This document shows positions 18,073 through 25,232 of a DNA stretch of 64,000 nucleotides, piece by piece; position 1 is the first letter of the stretch; every line of letters begins with the position of its first letter. Both the position numbers and the translations under genes were made by a program. Below the pieces are notes generated by a model, which saw nothing but the letters and a program-made list of their open reading frames with translations, was not told the DNA's origin and made no database searches. The DNA is from Thiosulfatimonas sediminis (GTDB lineage: Bacteria > Pseudomonadota > Gammaproteobacteria > Thiomicrospirales > Thiomicrospiraceae). The DNA lies in assembly GCF_011398355.1 (NCBI RefSeq), contig NZ_AP021889.1, positions 1,798,001-1,862,000 of the forward strand, in the 5' to 3' direction.

Positions 18073-18192
18073 ATGACAGCGTATACACTTGTCCATGTAA
18101 TTGGCTTTTCCACTGTGTTTATAATCGCTTTTGGTGCTCTGGCTATTGCTTTGCACCATAAGCATAAACAAGATCAAAAGCATAAACGCTAA
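18073..18192 (+). CDS. Micro-membrane protein, 39 residues
   Basis: Starts 2 nt after the previous stop (GGAGATTAACCATG). One transmembrane helix (VIGFSTVFIIAFGALAIAL) is followed by a His/Lys tail (HHKHKQDQKHKR), so the C-terminus is probably cytoplasmic. Unrecognised; one of nine tiny single-pass proteins in this element. Confidence 0.7.
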   Translation: MTAYTLVHVIGFSTVFIIAFGALAIALHHKHKQDQKHKR

Positions 18193-18202
18193 CTTATACT
18201 AC

Positions 18203-18226
18203 GCCCAGCAAATTGCTGGGTTTTTC
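18203..18226 (+). terminator. Terminator after the micro-membrane operon
   Basis: CCCAGCA/TGCTGGG with a short loop and TTTTTC tail on the plus strand. Confidence 0.8.
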
Positions 18227-18241
18227 ATTTATACCGAAAAA

Positions 18242-18499
18242 TTACTTTTCTAAAATCCATAAACCATTTTTTTTGATTTCGTTGTACATGGCATCAGGGG
18301 CTAAATCCAATTCTCCTGGCCAGGTAACAACGCCATCAACAACCATGACTTGACGAAATTTTTTTGGGTCTTTCAATTTTTCAAAAACGCCATAGAAAAA
18401 TGAATTGGCAAACTCAACCGTTCCCTCTACCCCATCTTTAAATCGAACCAACAAAGCATTATCAGCTTTCACTCTTACTTCTGTAACATCCCATTCCAT
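18242..18499 (-). CDS. DUF2442 family protein
   Basis: An 85-residue protein with the DUF2442 layout: VTEVRVKADNALLVRFKDG, then a beta-rich middle and VVTWPGELDLAPDAMYNEI near the end. DUF2442 genes commonly sit directly after DUF4160 genes, as here (4 nt apart), and the pair has been proposed to act as a toxin-antitoxin-like module. The exact role is not established. Confidence 0.85.
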   Translation of the reverse strand: MEWDVTEVRVKADNALLVRFKDGVEGTVEFANSFFYGVFEKLKDPKKFRQVMVVDGVVTWPGELDLAPDAMYNEIKKNGLWILEK

Positions 18500-18502
18500 A
18501 AC

Positions 18503-18763
18503 TTACTCCAAAGGTGCAATAGGTTTTGGTGCTTGATGATTTGAACAAAGCTCCCAATCTTCCATTAATTCAGTTTGATGCAATTCTACCCAGTCTAAAA
18601 CTAGGTTGGCCGCTCTACGAGGCAATGAGCCTTTAATAATTTCCATTTTCTGAAAATCAACAACAGCTTCATGACCACTGTATTTAACATGAATATGAGG
18701 TGGTGCATGATCGCCATAGAACATCTGAATAATAATTCCGTAGAAAGTGCTTATTGTTGGCAT
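18503..18763 (-). CDS. DUF4160 family protein
   Basis: An 86-residue protein: MPTISTFYGIIIQMFYGDHAPPHIHVKYSG is the family signature, with the conserved His-Pro-His segment. I start it at MPTIST (18,763), because upstream codons lie in the resolvase 3' end. Paired with the DUF2442 gene. The resolvase upstream ends 13 nt away, so all three may share a transcript. Confidence 0.85.
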   Translation of the reverse strand: MPTISTFYGIIIQMFYGDHAPPHIHVKYSGHEAVVDFQKMEIIKGSLPRRAANLVLDWVELHQTELMEDWELCSNHQAPKPIAPLE

Positions 18764-18776
18764 CTGAAAACCTTTA

Positions 18777-19328
18777 TTACTGTAAATACCTAAATAGTGT
18801 TGCTCGCGAAACCCCAAACTGCTCCGCAACCTCTTCAGCAGTTTGTGCTCGATCTGGATTATCCATAATGGCTTTGGCCATAGCAATTTGCTTTGATGTC
18901 ATTTTAGGCTTACGACCACCTTTACGCCCTCTCGATCGCGCCGCTGCCAACCCTGCTTTTGTGCGCTCTGAAATAATATTACGCTCAAACTCAGCCAGGG
19001 CACCAAAAACATGAAACACTAGCTTGCCGGTTGATGTTGTTGTATCGATACCATCAGTAAGCGATACAAACTGAACCCCTCGACCTTCCAAATCTGCCAC
19101 AATCGATATGAGATCCTTCAGCGACCGGCTTAGCCGGTCAAGCTTCCAAACAACCAATTGATCGCCAGGGCGCAACGCTTTTAAAACTGCCACAAGCTCC
19201 GGACGATCTGATTTTGAACCTGAACCAGTTTCTTCATAGATTTGCTCACAGCCATGCGCGTTTAATGCATCAATCTGCAAACCTGTATCCTGGCTTGATG
19301 TGCTTACGCGCGCGTAGCCGATCTTCAA
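18777..19328 (-). CDS. Serine recombinase / resolvase-invertase
   Basis: A 183-residue small serine recombinase of the Tn3 resolvase-Hin/Pin group. MKIGYARVSTSSQD carries the nucleophilic Ser near residue 10, LDRLSRS and the GLAAARSRGRKGGRKP hinge follow, and a C-terminal helix-turn-helix (TAEEVAEQFGVSRATLFRYL) binds DNA. The length is complete. No transposase accompanies it. It may resolve element multimers or invert DNA; inverted 240-nt repeats at 17.65 and 26.64 kb bracket this region. Confidence 0.93.
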   Translation of the reverse strand: MKIGYARVSTSSQDTGLQIDALNAHGCEQIYEETGSGSKSDRPELVAVLKALRPGDQLVVWKLDRLSRSLKDLISIVADLEGRGVQFVSLTDGIDTTTSTGKLVFHVFGALAEFERNIISERTKAGLAAARSRGRKGGRKPKMTSKQIAMAKAIMDNPDRAQTAEEVAEQFGVSRATLFRYLQ

Positions 19329-19436
19329 TTAATCACCCCTCTAGCACCCAAATCCATGTTCATAGAACATTTGAGTATCAAAATAAAAAAACAACCGTTT
19401 TTGGCACTTTGATTTTGACACATATTTTGAAACAAA

Positions 19437-19469
19437 AAAAGCCCTGATTACCAATCATAATCAAGGCTT
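19437..19469 (-). terminator. Hairpin between resolvase upstream region and accessory operon
   Basis: AAAAAAGCCCTGATT/AATCAAGGCTT imperfect stem; on the reverse strand it ends in a T run, so it terminates leftward transcription before the resolvase gene. Confidence 0.7.
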
Positions 19470-19567
19470 CTTGGAATGTTTCAAAAACATACGTTTTTGA
19501 AACATCACACCCAGGCTCACTACCACCGTTTTATCAAAACCAGCTTGTGACATCCCTACGAAACAAA

Positions 19568-19588
19568 AAAACCGCGACAAGCGCGGTT
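19568..19588 (-). terminator. Terminator of the leader-2 operon
   Basis: AACCGCG/CGCGGTT with a 5-nt loop, followed on the reverse strand by TTTTTTTG. Similar CCGCG hairpins end operons at 25.2 and 58.7 kb. Confidence 0.85.
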
Positions 19589-19608
19589 CGTTGAAAAAAA
19601 CGAAATCG

Positions 19609-19752
19609 CTAAAAGATAGCGGTATCGGCGATTTTATAGGCCAGCAAAATCTTCTCAAGTTCTGACAGCGGCAAAGTCATAACAACCTCACCATTTTTGT
19701 AAAAGACAACACTCTCATCTTCGACAAGATAAGAATCATAATTCTGACTCAT
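19609..19752 (-). CDS. Small acidic protein, 47 residues
   Basis: Begins MSQNYDSYLVEDESVVFYKNG and ends KILLAYKIADTAIF. Its ATG overlaps the preceding stop as ATGA, so it is translationally coupled. No membrane segment. Unrecognised; a terminator follows 20 nt later, which supports it as the last gene of a real operon. Confidence 0.65.
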   Translation of the reverse strand: MSQNYDSYLVEDESVVFYKNGEVVMTLPLSELEKILLAYKIADTAIF

Positions 19753-20258
19753 GCAGCTACCCCTCTAGCACCAACATTGAACTCAACACGATAATCGGTT
19801 GAATTACCGCATTTACGCAACTCTTCAATATGAGTGACGTTGTGAGCTATTCGATTGGCGACAAACACATCCTCAATTGACTTAAACAAATCTGACTCAT
19901 TAACTGGAAACCAAAGATCAATCAGCTCCATGCAGTCAATCTCGGTCGCAAATTGCATTTCCCTTGTTAAGTGCGCGCACAAAACGCCATTAACTTCCTG
20001 AACAATGATATTAATCGAAGCCCTGCCATCTACTTCAGGACTTGAGTTAACATCTTGCCAATGCGTAACCATTGCCGATTGACTACCTGACTCTAAAGAA
20101 ACGCTTGAACCCGGCTCTTTTTGTAAAGAACTAAGTTTTTTTGAACAAGATTCAGAATCAAACCCGCAATCAGAAAGCACACCCTCAACTTCTGTTAAAG
20201 AAAAATAAAGAGCATTTGAACGCTCACCCATAGGATGAGAAATAAATAAAAGAAACAT
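19749..20258 (-). CDS. Hypothetical 169-residue protein controlled by leader RNA 2
   Basis: The frame stays open through the leader, but the ATG at 20,258 (MFLLFISHPMGERSNALYF) is the start placed right after the conserved leader platform. The middle is Ser/Glu-rich; the second half has IIVQEVNGVLCAHLTREMQF and FVANRIAHNVTHIEELRKCG. No clear signal peptide, and no family recognised. The gene is the first of a two-gene operon. Confidence 0.65.
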   Translation of the reverse strand: MFLLFISHPMGERSNALYFSLTEVEGVLSDCGFDSESCSKKLSSLQKEPGSSVSLESGSQSAMVTHWQDVNSSPEVDGRASINIIVQEVNGVLCAHLTREMQFATEIDCMELIDLWFPVNESDLFKSIEDVFVANRIAHNVTHIEELRKCGNSTDYRVEFNVGARGVAA

Positions 20259-20475
20259 AATTGTATATCCAAATAAGAGATACACCGCCACCCTCCCGGG
20301 CATTGGTGTACCCCGAAGGTTAAAATTAAATCCGCCTGGTAAACCAGGTTGCAGCCAACGGATCCGATGGGGCTGCTTAAGGGCGCTAAGCGAACTTAGC
20401 AAGGGTTGCTGATCTAACGATCAAACAATTCTCTATACCGGCTCCTGGAACCGTCATAGAGAATTGTTTTTTGAT
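20259..20475 (-). promoter_or_regulatory. Structured leader RNA 2
   Basis: Reverse strand: long hairpin AATTCTCTATGACGGTTCC/GGAGCCGGTATAGAGAATT, hairpin GATCGTTAGATC, CCCTTGC-hairpin-GCCCTTAAG, stem GCAGCC/GGCTGC whose loop GGATCCG pairs to CGGATTT beyond hairpin CCTGG-TTTA-CCAGG, then CCTTCGGGG...GGGAGG with loop GGTACACC opposite GGTGTATC. The platform lies directly before the ATG at 20,258. Close kin of leaders at 48.1, 49.6, 50.8 and 52.0 kb. Confidence 0.8.
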
Positions 20476-20565
20476 CCATTAATTTTTATGGACCAACCTG
20501 CCGGTAGGTCTAAAAAATTAAAATGAAAGTTAACCGGCGCAAAAGCACCGGTCGTAGTTAAAACC

Positions 20566-21231
20566 CTAACGCAAAAGGTCAATATCGCTTTTGTCAAAGT
20601 TATGGTGGATAAGATTATCCTTCAAAACTGAAAAGTCCTGCTGCAACAACTCTGAAATGAATTCAGGATATTCAAACACCTCACATTCATAATCAAAGAA
20701 TTCAGAAATCGCTTGTCGTTTAAAGTCTGGATCAAAATATTGAATAACTTTCAAAGCTAATTCATTCAGATAATCCGGATCAAATTCACAAATTATCTCT
20801 TCCGGATAAAGCAAGTGATAGTCGGTAGCCACTCGATCAAACACAACCATAAGAATAGCTTCTTTAATCAAGTTATCTGCACCAGAATCGGCAATATCAC
20901 CAGGTGAACTAAAATCCAGTCGGCCTTCATCGTAACCTGTATAGTAGGTATCAATGCCGTTGACAAAAACATCCATTTTAGCGAATGGGTTTTCATCAAC
21001 TGTAAGGCCTATTGATTCAGACTTTTTATCAAATCCTTCAACAATTTTTGCTAAGGAATCTGACATTAATCGATTCATGAAAGCATTCGCATTCATGCCT
21101 TCAACCGTCATATCAGAAAGAATTGTTTCGACAAGATCATCAGAATGGGTTTCATTCCAATCACGGTATGAATCTTCAAGGCATGGAACAACAAGGTGCG
21201 CAACGCCGAAAACATCGTTAAAAAATGACAT
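20566..21231 (-). CDS. Hypothetical 221-residue acidic protein controlled by leader RNA 3
   Basis: Starts MSFFNDVFGVAHLVVPCLED right after the leader. Strongly acidic throughout (ICEFDPDYLNEL, FFDYECEVFEYPEF) with no membrane segment or recognisable motif. Strong negative charge is seen in DNA-mimic and anti-defence proteins, but there is no direct evidence for that role. Length and codon use look normal for the element. Confidence 0.7.
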   Translation of the reverse strand: MSFFNDVFGVAHLVVPCLEDSYRDWNETHSDDLVETILSDMTVEGMNANAFMNRLMSDSLAKIVEGFDKKSESIGLTVDENPFAKMDVFVNGIDTYYTGYDEGRLDFSSPGDIADSGADNLIKEAILMVVFDRVATDYHLLYPEEIICEFDPDYLNELALKVIQYFDPDFKRQAISEFFDYECEVFEYPEFISELLQQDFSVLKDNLIHHNFDKSDIDLLR

Positions 21232-21400
21232 GGTATATCTCCTAAATAAAAAAGGGATATACCAGCCCGACAGGGAGTATATCCCTGTGGGGTAAAAAAT
21301 GGTTTTACCGGTTAACCGGTTGCTGACAAAGTAAAACCGAAGAGGTCAGCTAAAGGCGCTTACCGAAGTAAGCAAAGGTTCACTCAATGAGTGATAAACA
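21232..21400 (-). promoter_or_regulatory. Structured leader RNA 3
   Basis: Reverse strand: hairpin TCACTC-ATTG-AGTGA, CCTTTGC-hairpin-GCCTTTAG, stem GCTGAC/GTCAGC (21,345-21,350 and 21,322-21,327). Its loop GGTTTTAC (21,331-21,338) pairs perfectly with GTAAAACC (21,301-21,308) beyond hairpin ACCGG-TTAA-CCGGT: a pseudoknot. The platform has ACAGGGA/TCCCTGT and the strand GGTATATC, which can pair with GATATACC at the ribosome site. Confidence 0.82.
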
Positions 21401-21422
21401 CTGAAATCTTATCAAAAATGAA

Positions 21423-21836
21423 TCAATGCGACGCATTTAGATTGGCTTGAGTGAACTTTTTTTGCACGAACTCCAAATTTAAAATGCGTAACAAGACAAT
21501 CCAACCAACGATAAATGCTACATCTTCAGTGGCTTTTAGCATCCCAAAAAACGCTAGATCGAGGGCAGATAAAACCAGTGCGCCCGAAGAAAAGTAGAGT
21601 GCTGCCCTTAACGCCCAAGGCTTGGTCATTACAAAACCAACAAACCAAATCCCCCAAGCAATACCAAAAATAACCGAACCAAATTGCACAAAAATATTCG
21701 ACGAAATAAGCGAATCATTAAGTGCTATTGCACGATCAATCAGACCTGGATCAGATTGAAACAGATAGATTGAATTAATGATCACTAAGAATAATAAAAA
21801 CCAATGGCCATACTTAAAAACATTTAATTTTTTCAT
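21423..21836 (-). CDS. Four-helix membrane protein, 137 residues
   Basis: Starts MKKLNVFKYGHWFLLFLV with GGGG upstream. Four hydrophobic segments: WFLLFLVIINSIYLF, VQFGSVIFGIAWGIWFVGFV, ALYFSSGALVLSALDLAFFG and DVAFIVGWIVLLRIL. No family recognised. It is the third gene of a unit with a lipoprotein and another membrane protein under a copy of the palindromic box, so it may act in mating-pair contact or entry exclusion; that is inference. Confidence 0.7.
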   Translation of the reverse strand: MKKLNVFKYGHWFLLFLVIINSIYLFQSDPGLIDRAIALNDSLISSNIFVQFGSVIFGIAWGIWFVGFVMTKPWALRAALYFSSGALVLSALDLAFFGMLKATEDVAFIVGWIVLLRILNLEFVQKKFTQANLNASH

Positions 21837-21859
21837 TCTGATAAACCCCAAAACTCAGA

Positions 21860-22234
21860 TTAATATTTGTAACGCTCTCTTTTTGAGCAATGGATTAAAG
21901 CCGATATGAAAAATGAAACAACCCCTACACCACCAACAATAATGCTTGATGCAAAGACAATGCTGTTACCGCCATAGACATAAAGCAGAATCGGGTTTGA
22001 GACCAGGATCAATGCCAAATAAAAGAACACTCTCTTCCACCCACACCACAAACGGCGCGAACTGGCCACAAGAATAAATCCAACAACCGCCAAGCCAAAA
22101 AAGACAGCATAAAAAACGTCCGGATCCCGCTCCATTCCATAAGGCGTGCTTGTATTAAGCACATAGCCAGCGGACAAAGCCAATAATACTGCGGCAGCTA
22201 AACTAAAAATTATTCGTGTAATAAAAGTAAACAT
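21860..22234 (-). CDS. Membrane protein, about 124 residues
   Basis: Starts MFTFITRIIFSLAAAVLLAL (ATG at 22,234; a GTG precedes it). Four hydrophobic segments: FSLAAAVLLALSAGYVL, FYAVFFGLAVVGFILVA, VFFYLALILVSNPILLYVY and IVFASSIIVGGVGVVSFFISA. Unrecognised. Middle gene of the palindrome-controlled lipoprotein operon. Confidence 0.7.
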   Translation of the reverse strand: MFTFITRIIFSLAAAVLLALSAGYVLNTSTPYGMERDPDVFYAVFFGLAVVGFILVASSRRLWCGWKRVFFYLALILVSNPILLYVYGGNSIVFASSIIVGGVGVVSFFISALIHCSKRERYKY

Positions 22235-22244
22235 CACAATCCCT

Positions 22245-22658
22245 TTAACTAAAGCGGTACAACCGCTTTTTCTTCTTGATCAATGTTCGACAACTTGATT
22301 GGTCGGCTGTTTTTTGAAGTCGATAAGAATCGAACTCTTTGATCAACTGGTAGCAATGACCTGAATCCAAATCTGAATAAAATCGGTAAATCATGACGCC
22401 CTGCTTTTTTGGATAAAATCGAACAGTAAAATGATGGCTTCCCTTTGGCAGTAGCAAGTTATCATGCAACGCAATTTGGCCATTGACTGAAACAACATGA
22501 AGATCATTCGACTGAGTTCCATCTAAACCACTGATTACGCTGTACCGATGTTCTTTTTCGACTGGCTCAGAATCAATGGGCTTAGATGGATTAACCGAGC
22601 AACCGGATAAAACAATCATTGAAACCAACAGCAAAACCCTGGACATACAAAATTTCAT
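22245..22658 (-). CDS. Small lipoprotein, 137 residues
   Basis: A signal peptide (MKFCMSRVLLLVSMIVLSGC) ends in a lipobox with Cys at 20. The mature part has GLDGTQSNDLHVVSVNGQIAL, GSHHFTVRFYPKKQG and a basic C-terminus (CRTLIKKKKRLYRF). The pattern of 'value of constant, then H/FTVR' recalls envelope stress or TssJ-like lipoproteins but no family can be named. First gene of an operon under palindrome copy 2. Confidence 0.75.
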   Translation of the reverse strand: MKFCMSRVLLLVSMIVLSGCSVNPSKPIDSEPVEKEHRYSVISGLDGTQSNDLHVVSVNGQIALHDNLLLPKGSHHFTVRFYPKKQGVMIYRFYSDLDSGHCYQLIKEFDSYRLQKTADQSSCRTLIKKKKRLYRFS

Positions 22659-22721
22659 TCAACGCCTCCTAACTAAACTTAAGAGTCATGCTATCAAGCG
22701 AATGAAATTTTGTATGTGATT

Positions 22722-22746
22722 CCAAGTGCGGAAATTCTGTACTTGG
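22722..22746 (-). promoter_or_regulatory. Palindromic activator box (copy 2)
   Basis: CCAAGTGCG-N7-TGTACTTGG with one compensated and one lost pair. Leftward TAGCAT (22,693-22,688) starts 41 nt from its centre before the lipoprotein gene. A rightward -10 at the same distance is weak. Confidence 0.72.
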
Positions 22747-22842
22747 AATTTTGGGGCGTTTAGCAGTGATTTTTTGAGATCCATTGCTAGAATGTCAAAT
22801 TCGACTAGAAATGTAACCGAATAAAAAATCAGAATTCAAAAA

Positions 22843-23496
22843 ATGTTTAAATTTAGAAACAAGAAAATCGACCACAAAAAGAAGCAATTTAGGAACTTAG
22901 TCAATCTTGGCTTACAGATATACAAAGAGAACCCTAATGCTCTTCAAGCCTACATCAATGGACTTGCTCGCAAGGTGCAATATCAACGTTTCGTAGACTA
23001 TGCCATGTCAGATATGCACGCTGCACCTCACAATAGACAAGAGGATTTTTTTGGCAGGTTTTTCAATAAAAATGCAGAATATGAATTATTGGAACGATTA
23101 AGAAGCGACCCACCCGAACAAATGATAGATCTCTCTACTGATACTGTCATTGCTGAACCCTGGCATCATGGAAGATTCATTAGCTGCATGGAAACGATTG
23201 GAGAGCCTGAAAACCCTTGGAAAGAGCACAAAACTAATCACTTAGGGTTCACATTCTTACCATCAAAAATTACCTGGATCGGCGGAGGGAATCATTCCAT
23301 AACGACGGGGATTTTAAAAAACACTGGTACATTCCAAACCACCGAAGTTTATGATCTGAGCAAGATTTTCGATAGTATTTATTCCGATGGAATTTTCTTT
23401 TGGAACAAAGACGCCAAAGAACGAATTTCACAAGTTATATTTTTGGAGTTTGCTGCAATCTATGAAATTGAACGGCAAGTAAGGAGAGTCCAATGA
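22843..23496 (+). CDS. Hypothetical 217-residue protein
   Basis: Not confidently recognised; parts (AEPWHHGRFISCMETIG, GGGNHSITTGIL) recall a family of small stand-alone bacterial proteins of unknown function often met on mobile elements. Basic N-terminus (MFKFRNKKIDHKKKQFRN), no membrane segment. Translationally coupled to the next gene by an ATGA overlap. Rightward, divergent from the lipoprotein operon; the pair is lower in GC than its neighbours and looks like an inserted accessory cargo. Confidence 0.7.
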   Translation: MFKFRNKKIDHKKKQFRNLVNLGLQIYKENPNALQAYINGLARKVQYQRFVDYAMSDMHAAPHNRQEDFFGRFFNKNAEYELLERLRSDPPEQMIDLSTDTVIAEPWHHGRFISCMETIGEPENPWKEHKTNHLGFTFLPSKITWIGGGNHSITTGILKNTGTFQTTEVYDLSKIFDSIYSDGIFFWNKDAKERISQVIFLEFAAIYEIERQVRRVQ

Positions 23497-23708
23497 GTTT
23501 CTACAGAGATCTACTAACAGAACAATATGGCAGTGAAATCGGTTCTATCGTCGGTTGCGGTTTAGATCGATTGGAGCGAAAAGTGTCATCAATTGAGATC
23601 CAAGAAGCCGTCCAATTTTATGAAGCGAACAAAATAACGATTAATCACGAAGCTATAAATCATCGACGAGAAGCAGTGGCAAATTTTGTTCGGGAGCAAT
23701 TTTATTGA
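23493..23708 (+). CDS. Hypothetical 71-residue protein coupled to the 22,843 gene
   Basis: MSFYRDLLTEQYGSEIGSIV, then a Glu/Arg-rich helical sequence. The start overlaps the previous stop by 4 nt and a terminator follows 18 nt after its stop. The size and coupling fit a two-gene defence or toxin-antitoxin-like cassette, but no signature motif proves it. Confidence 0.65.
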   Translation: MSFYRDLLTEQYGSEIGSIVGCGLDRLERKVSSIEIQEAVQFYEANKITINHEAINHRREAVANFVREQFY

Positions 23709-23725
23709 TTTTGGCCAAAATAAAA

Positions 23726-23748
23726 AACCCGATCATTTGATCGGGTTA
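23726..23748 (+). terminator. Terminator between convergent cassettes
   Basis: AACCCGATCA/TGATCGGGTT, loop TT; T-poor on the plus strand but A-rich upstream, so it works best for the leftward genes. Confidence 0.65.
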
Positions 23749-23757
23749 AAGATATGT

Positions 23758-23859
23758 TTATCCTCTCTTATGCTTTCGTAGCTCTTGGATGAAACCAACA
23801 GCATAGAGAGCTAGAAAAAACAAACCAACGCCTAAAAGCGCCCAAGTGAAAGTAGACAT
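23758..23859 (-). CDS. Micro-membrane protein, 33 residues
   Basis: Strong AGGAGG 7 nt before ATG. MSTFTWALLGVGLFFLALYA gives one transmembrane helix, with a short tail ELRKHKRG. It is 12 nt downstream of the leader-4 gene, so it is cotranscribed. Function unknown. Confidence 0.7.
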   Translation of the reverse strand: MSTFTWALLGVGLFFLALYAVGFIQELRKHKRG

Positions 23860-23871
23860 ATACTAACCTCC

Positions 23872-24069
23872 TTATTTATTTTCCAACTCCGATGAAAAGG
23901 AAAATAAGCCTAATACATAGAATAGCAATCCAAGCACCATAGCCTGTAAAGCTTCTTCATGCGTTGTTGCAGGCGAACCTAAAAAGATAGCTGCCAAACT
24001 ACCACCGGCAAGAACAAGTCCAAGCTTCCTCAGGTCTTCCCTAAGCGCTTTAAAGTTAATATTAACCAT
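23872..24069 (-). CDS. Small two-helix membrane protein controlled by leader RNA 4
   Basis: A 65-residue product: MVNINFKALREDLRKLGLVL, hydrophobic LVLAGGSLAAIFLGS, then ALQAMVLGLLFYVLGLFSF. Unrecognised. AAGGAG precedes the ATG. First gene of a two-gene micro-membrane operon. Confidence 0.72.
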   Translation of the reverse strand: MVNINFKALREDLRKLGLVLAGGSLAAIFLGSPATTHEEALQAMVLGLLFYVLGLFSFSSELENK

Positions 24070-24240
24070 GCAAACTCCTTGAAATAAAAATCCAACGAGA
24101 ACACAGCACCCAATGGGAAATGTATTCCCATTGGGGTTAAGGGCATCCTAGTTTTACAACGCGGATAAGCGTTTAAAGATACTGAGCACACTCAGCAAAG
24201 GCTTGATAATAAATCATCGAAACAACCTTTATGATAAACC
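24070..24240 (-). promoter_or_regulatory. Structured leader RNA 4 (divergent member)
   Basis: Reverse strand: hairpin GATGATTTATTATC, CCTTTGC, then hairpin GCTGAG-TGTG-CTCAGT, which keeps the fold of the usual GCTTAC/GTAAGC with different bases; TCTTTAAA; stem AACGC/GCGTT with loop TATCC pairing to GGATG. Then hairpin CCCAATGGGAA/TTCCCATTGGG, whose loop strand AATACA can pair with TGTGTT. Independent base changes at paired positions make this copy especially informative. Confidence 0.75.
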
Positions 24241-24369
24241 AATTTTTTTGGCTGTACCAGAATCCGTAGAACTGACTATTTGCTTGGCTGAAGCAGCCTT
24301 TCTAGTCAACAACTGGCTCAAATCTAGCAAAATCAACACAGTGGTTATGATTAACTTTTCTATTCATTA

Positions 24370-24589
24370 GTCAAATCAGGCACTGGTCTTAAACTGCCTT
24401 CAGGCAGTGCCTTTTAGCGCCGCAGGCGCGGGATGATACACCGGGACGGTGTGCCCTTACCGGATAAGGCCTTACCCATTAAGGCCGCCCTTCCTTTAGA
24501 CCCCTTCCCTTGCACCATTCTTTTAACCAATTCCGTTTAGCGGTCGCCCTCGACCGCACCCCTTATGCCCTTACAAAGCCCTTAAACCC
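24370..24589. other. GC-rich hairpin cluster without genes
   Basis: A gene-free stretch with consecutive inverted repeats: CTGCCTTCAGGCAG (24,389-24,402), GCGCCGCAGGCGC (24,417-24,429), ACACCGGGACGGTGT (24,440-24,454) and TACCGGATAAGGCC. Its base composition differs from the AT-rich surroundings. Such clusters occur at oriT or single-strand origins; the element's oriT is otherwise unlocated. Candidate only. Confidence 0.4.
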
Positions 24590-24886
24590 TTACTCGGAAA
24601 ACTGACGCAGCGGATCTTGTTTCTGACTAAGAACTCGATACACTTTCAAGCAGCATAAATCTGAGGTGAAGTAGATCGTATGGTACTGGTAAACAAAGCG
24701 GCTTAAATCTGGCTTCAACGACGTACAATTAAGGCCAAGATCAGGGTATTGAGCTAACGTATCAAACGCGTTTGACAAGCCAAAATAGTATTTTTCAGCC
24801 TGCACCAATCCAAAATTTTCAATCGTATATCTGGCAATTTTCTCAAGATCGTTTTCAGCTTCTTTCGTAAGTACAATTTCTCTCAC
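24590..24886 (-). CDS. parE: ParE/RelE-superfamily toxin
   Basis: A 98-residue protein: MREIVLTKEAENDLEKIARYTIENFG opens the ParE fold, followed by LAQYPDLGLNCTSLKPDLSRFVYQYHTIYF and YRVLSQKQDPLRQF, the usual ParE C-terminus. ParE toxins inhibit DNA gyrase. The antitoxin gene lies 20 nt upstream. Confidence 0.9.
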   Translation of the reverse strand: MREIVLTKEAENDLEKIARYTIENFGLVQAEKYYFGLSNAFDTLAQYPDLGLNCTSLKPDLSRFVYQYHTIYFTSDLCCLKVYRVLSQKQDPLRQFSE

Positions 24887-24906
24887 TAAAAATTAGCCTT
24901 TCACGA

Positions 24907-25146
24907 TTAGCCTTTCATGCTCGATACGACCGAATCCCAAATCCTCTTCGGTGCTTTCTCACTCAAACCAGATTTTTCAGCATCGTCAATCATCTGAATT
25001 AACTCGGACTCTGCTTCTTTACGCAACATTTCTTTACGCAATAAACTACGAATAAATTCCGAATCATTTCCAAAATGACCAAGCTCAACCTGGCTTTTAA
25101 TCCAACTATCTTGCTGATCGGTCAATGTAATGGTTTTTCTAAGCAT
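24907..25146 (-). CDS. parD: ParD-like antitoxin (ribbon-helix-helix)
   Basis: A 79-residue protein with an N-terminal ribbon-helix-helix (MLRKTITLTDQQDSWIKSQV) and a Glu/Lys-rich toxin-binding tail. It neutralises ParE and represses the operon. A start at 25,146 is supported by AGGAG in AGTCTAGCG context upstream. Confidence 0.9.
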   Translation of the reverse strand: MLRKTITLTDQQDSWIKSQVELGHFGNDSEFIRSLLRKEMLRKEAESELIQMIDDAEKSGLSEKAPKRIWDSVVSSMKG

Positions 25147-25202
25147 CGCTAGACTCCTAAAAACAAGTGTATGAATATATCATACTCAAAATTAAGGCGA
25201 AA

Positions 25203-25226
25203 AAAAACCGCGACAAAGCGCGGTAA
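25203..25226 (-). terminator. Terminator of the leader-5/6 micro-membrane operon
   Basis: ACCGCG/CGCGGT with short loop and seven T on the reverse strand, just after the 25,233 stop. Confidence 0.8.
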
Positions 25227-25232
25227 TTTATA

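Noticed and set aside
20424-20472. Long hairpin at leader 2 as an intrinsic terminator of the upstream gene
   Set aside because: Although stable, it lacks a T run, and its relatives in leaders 7-9 lie inside operons followed by the leader core.
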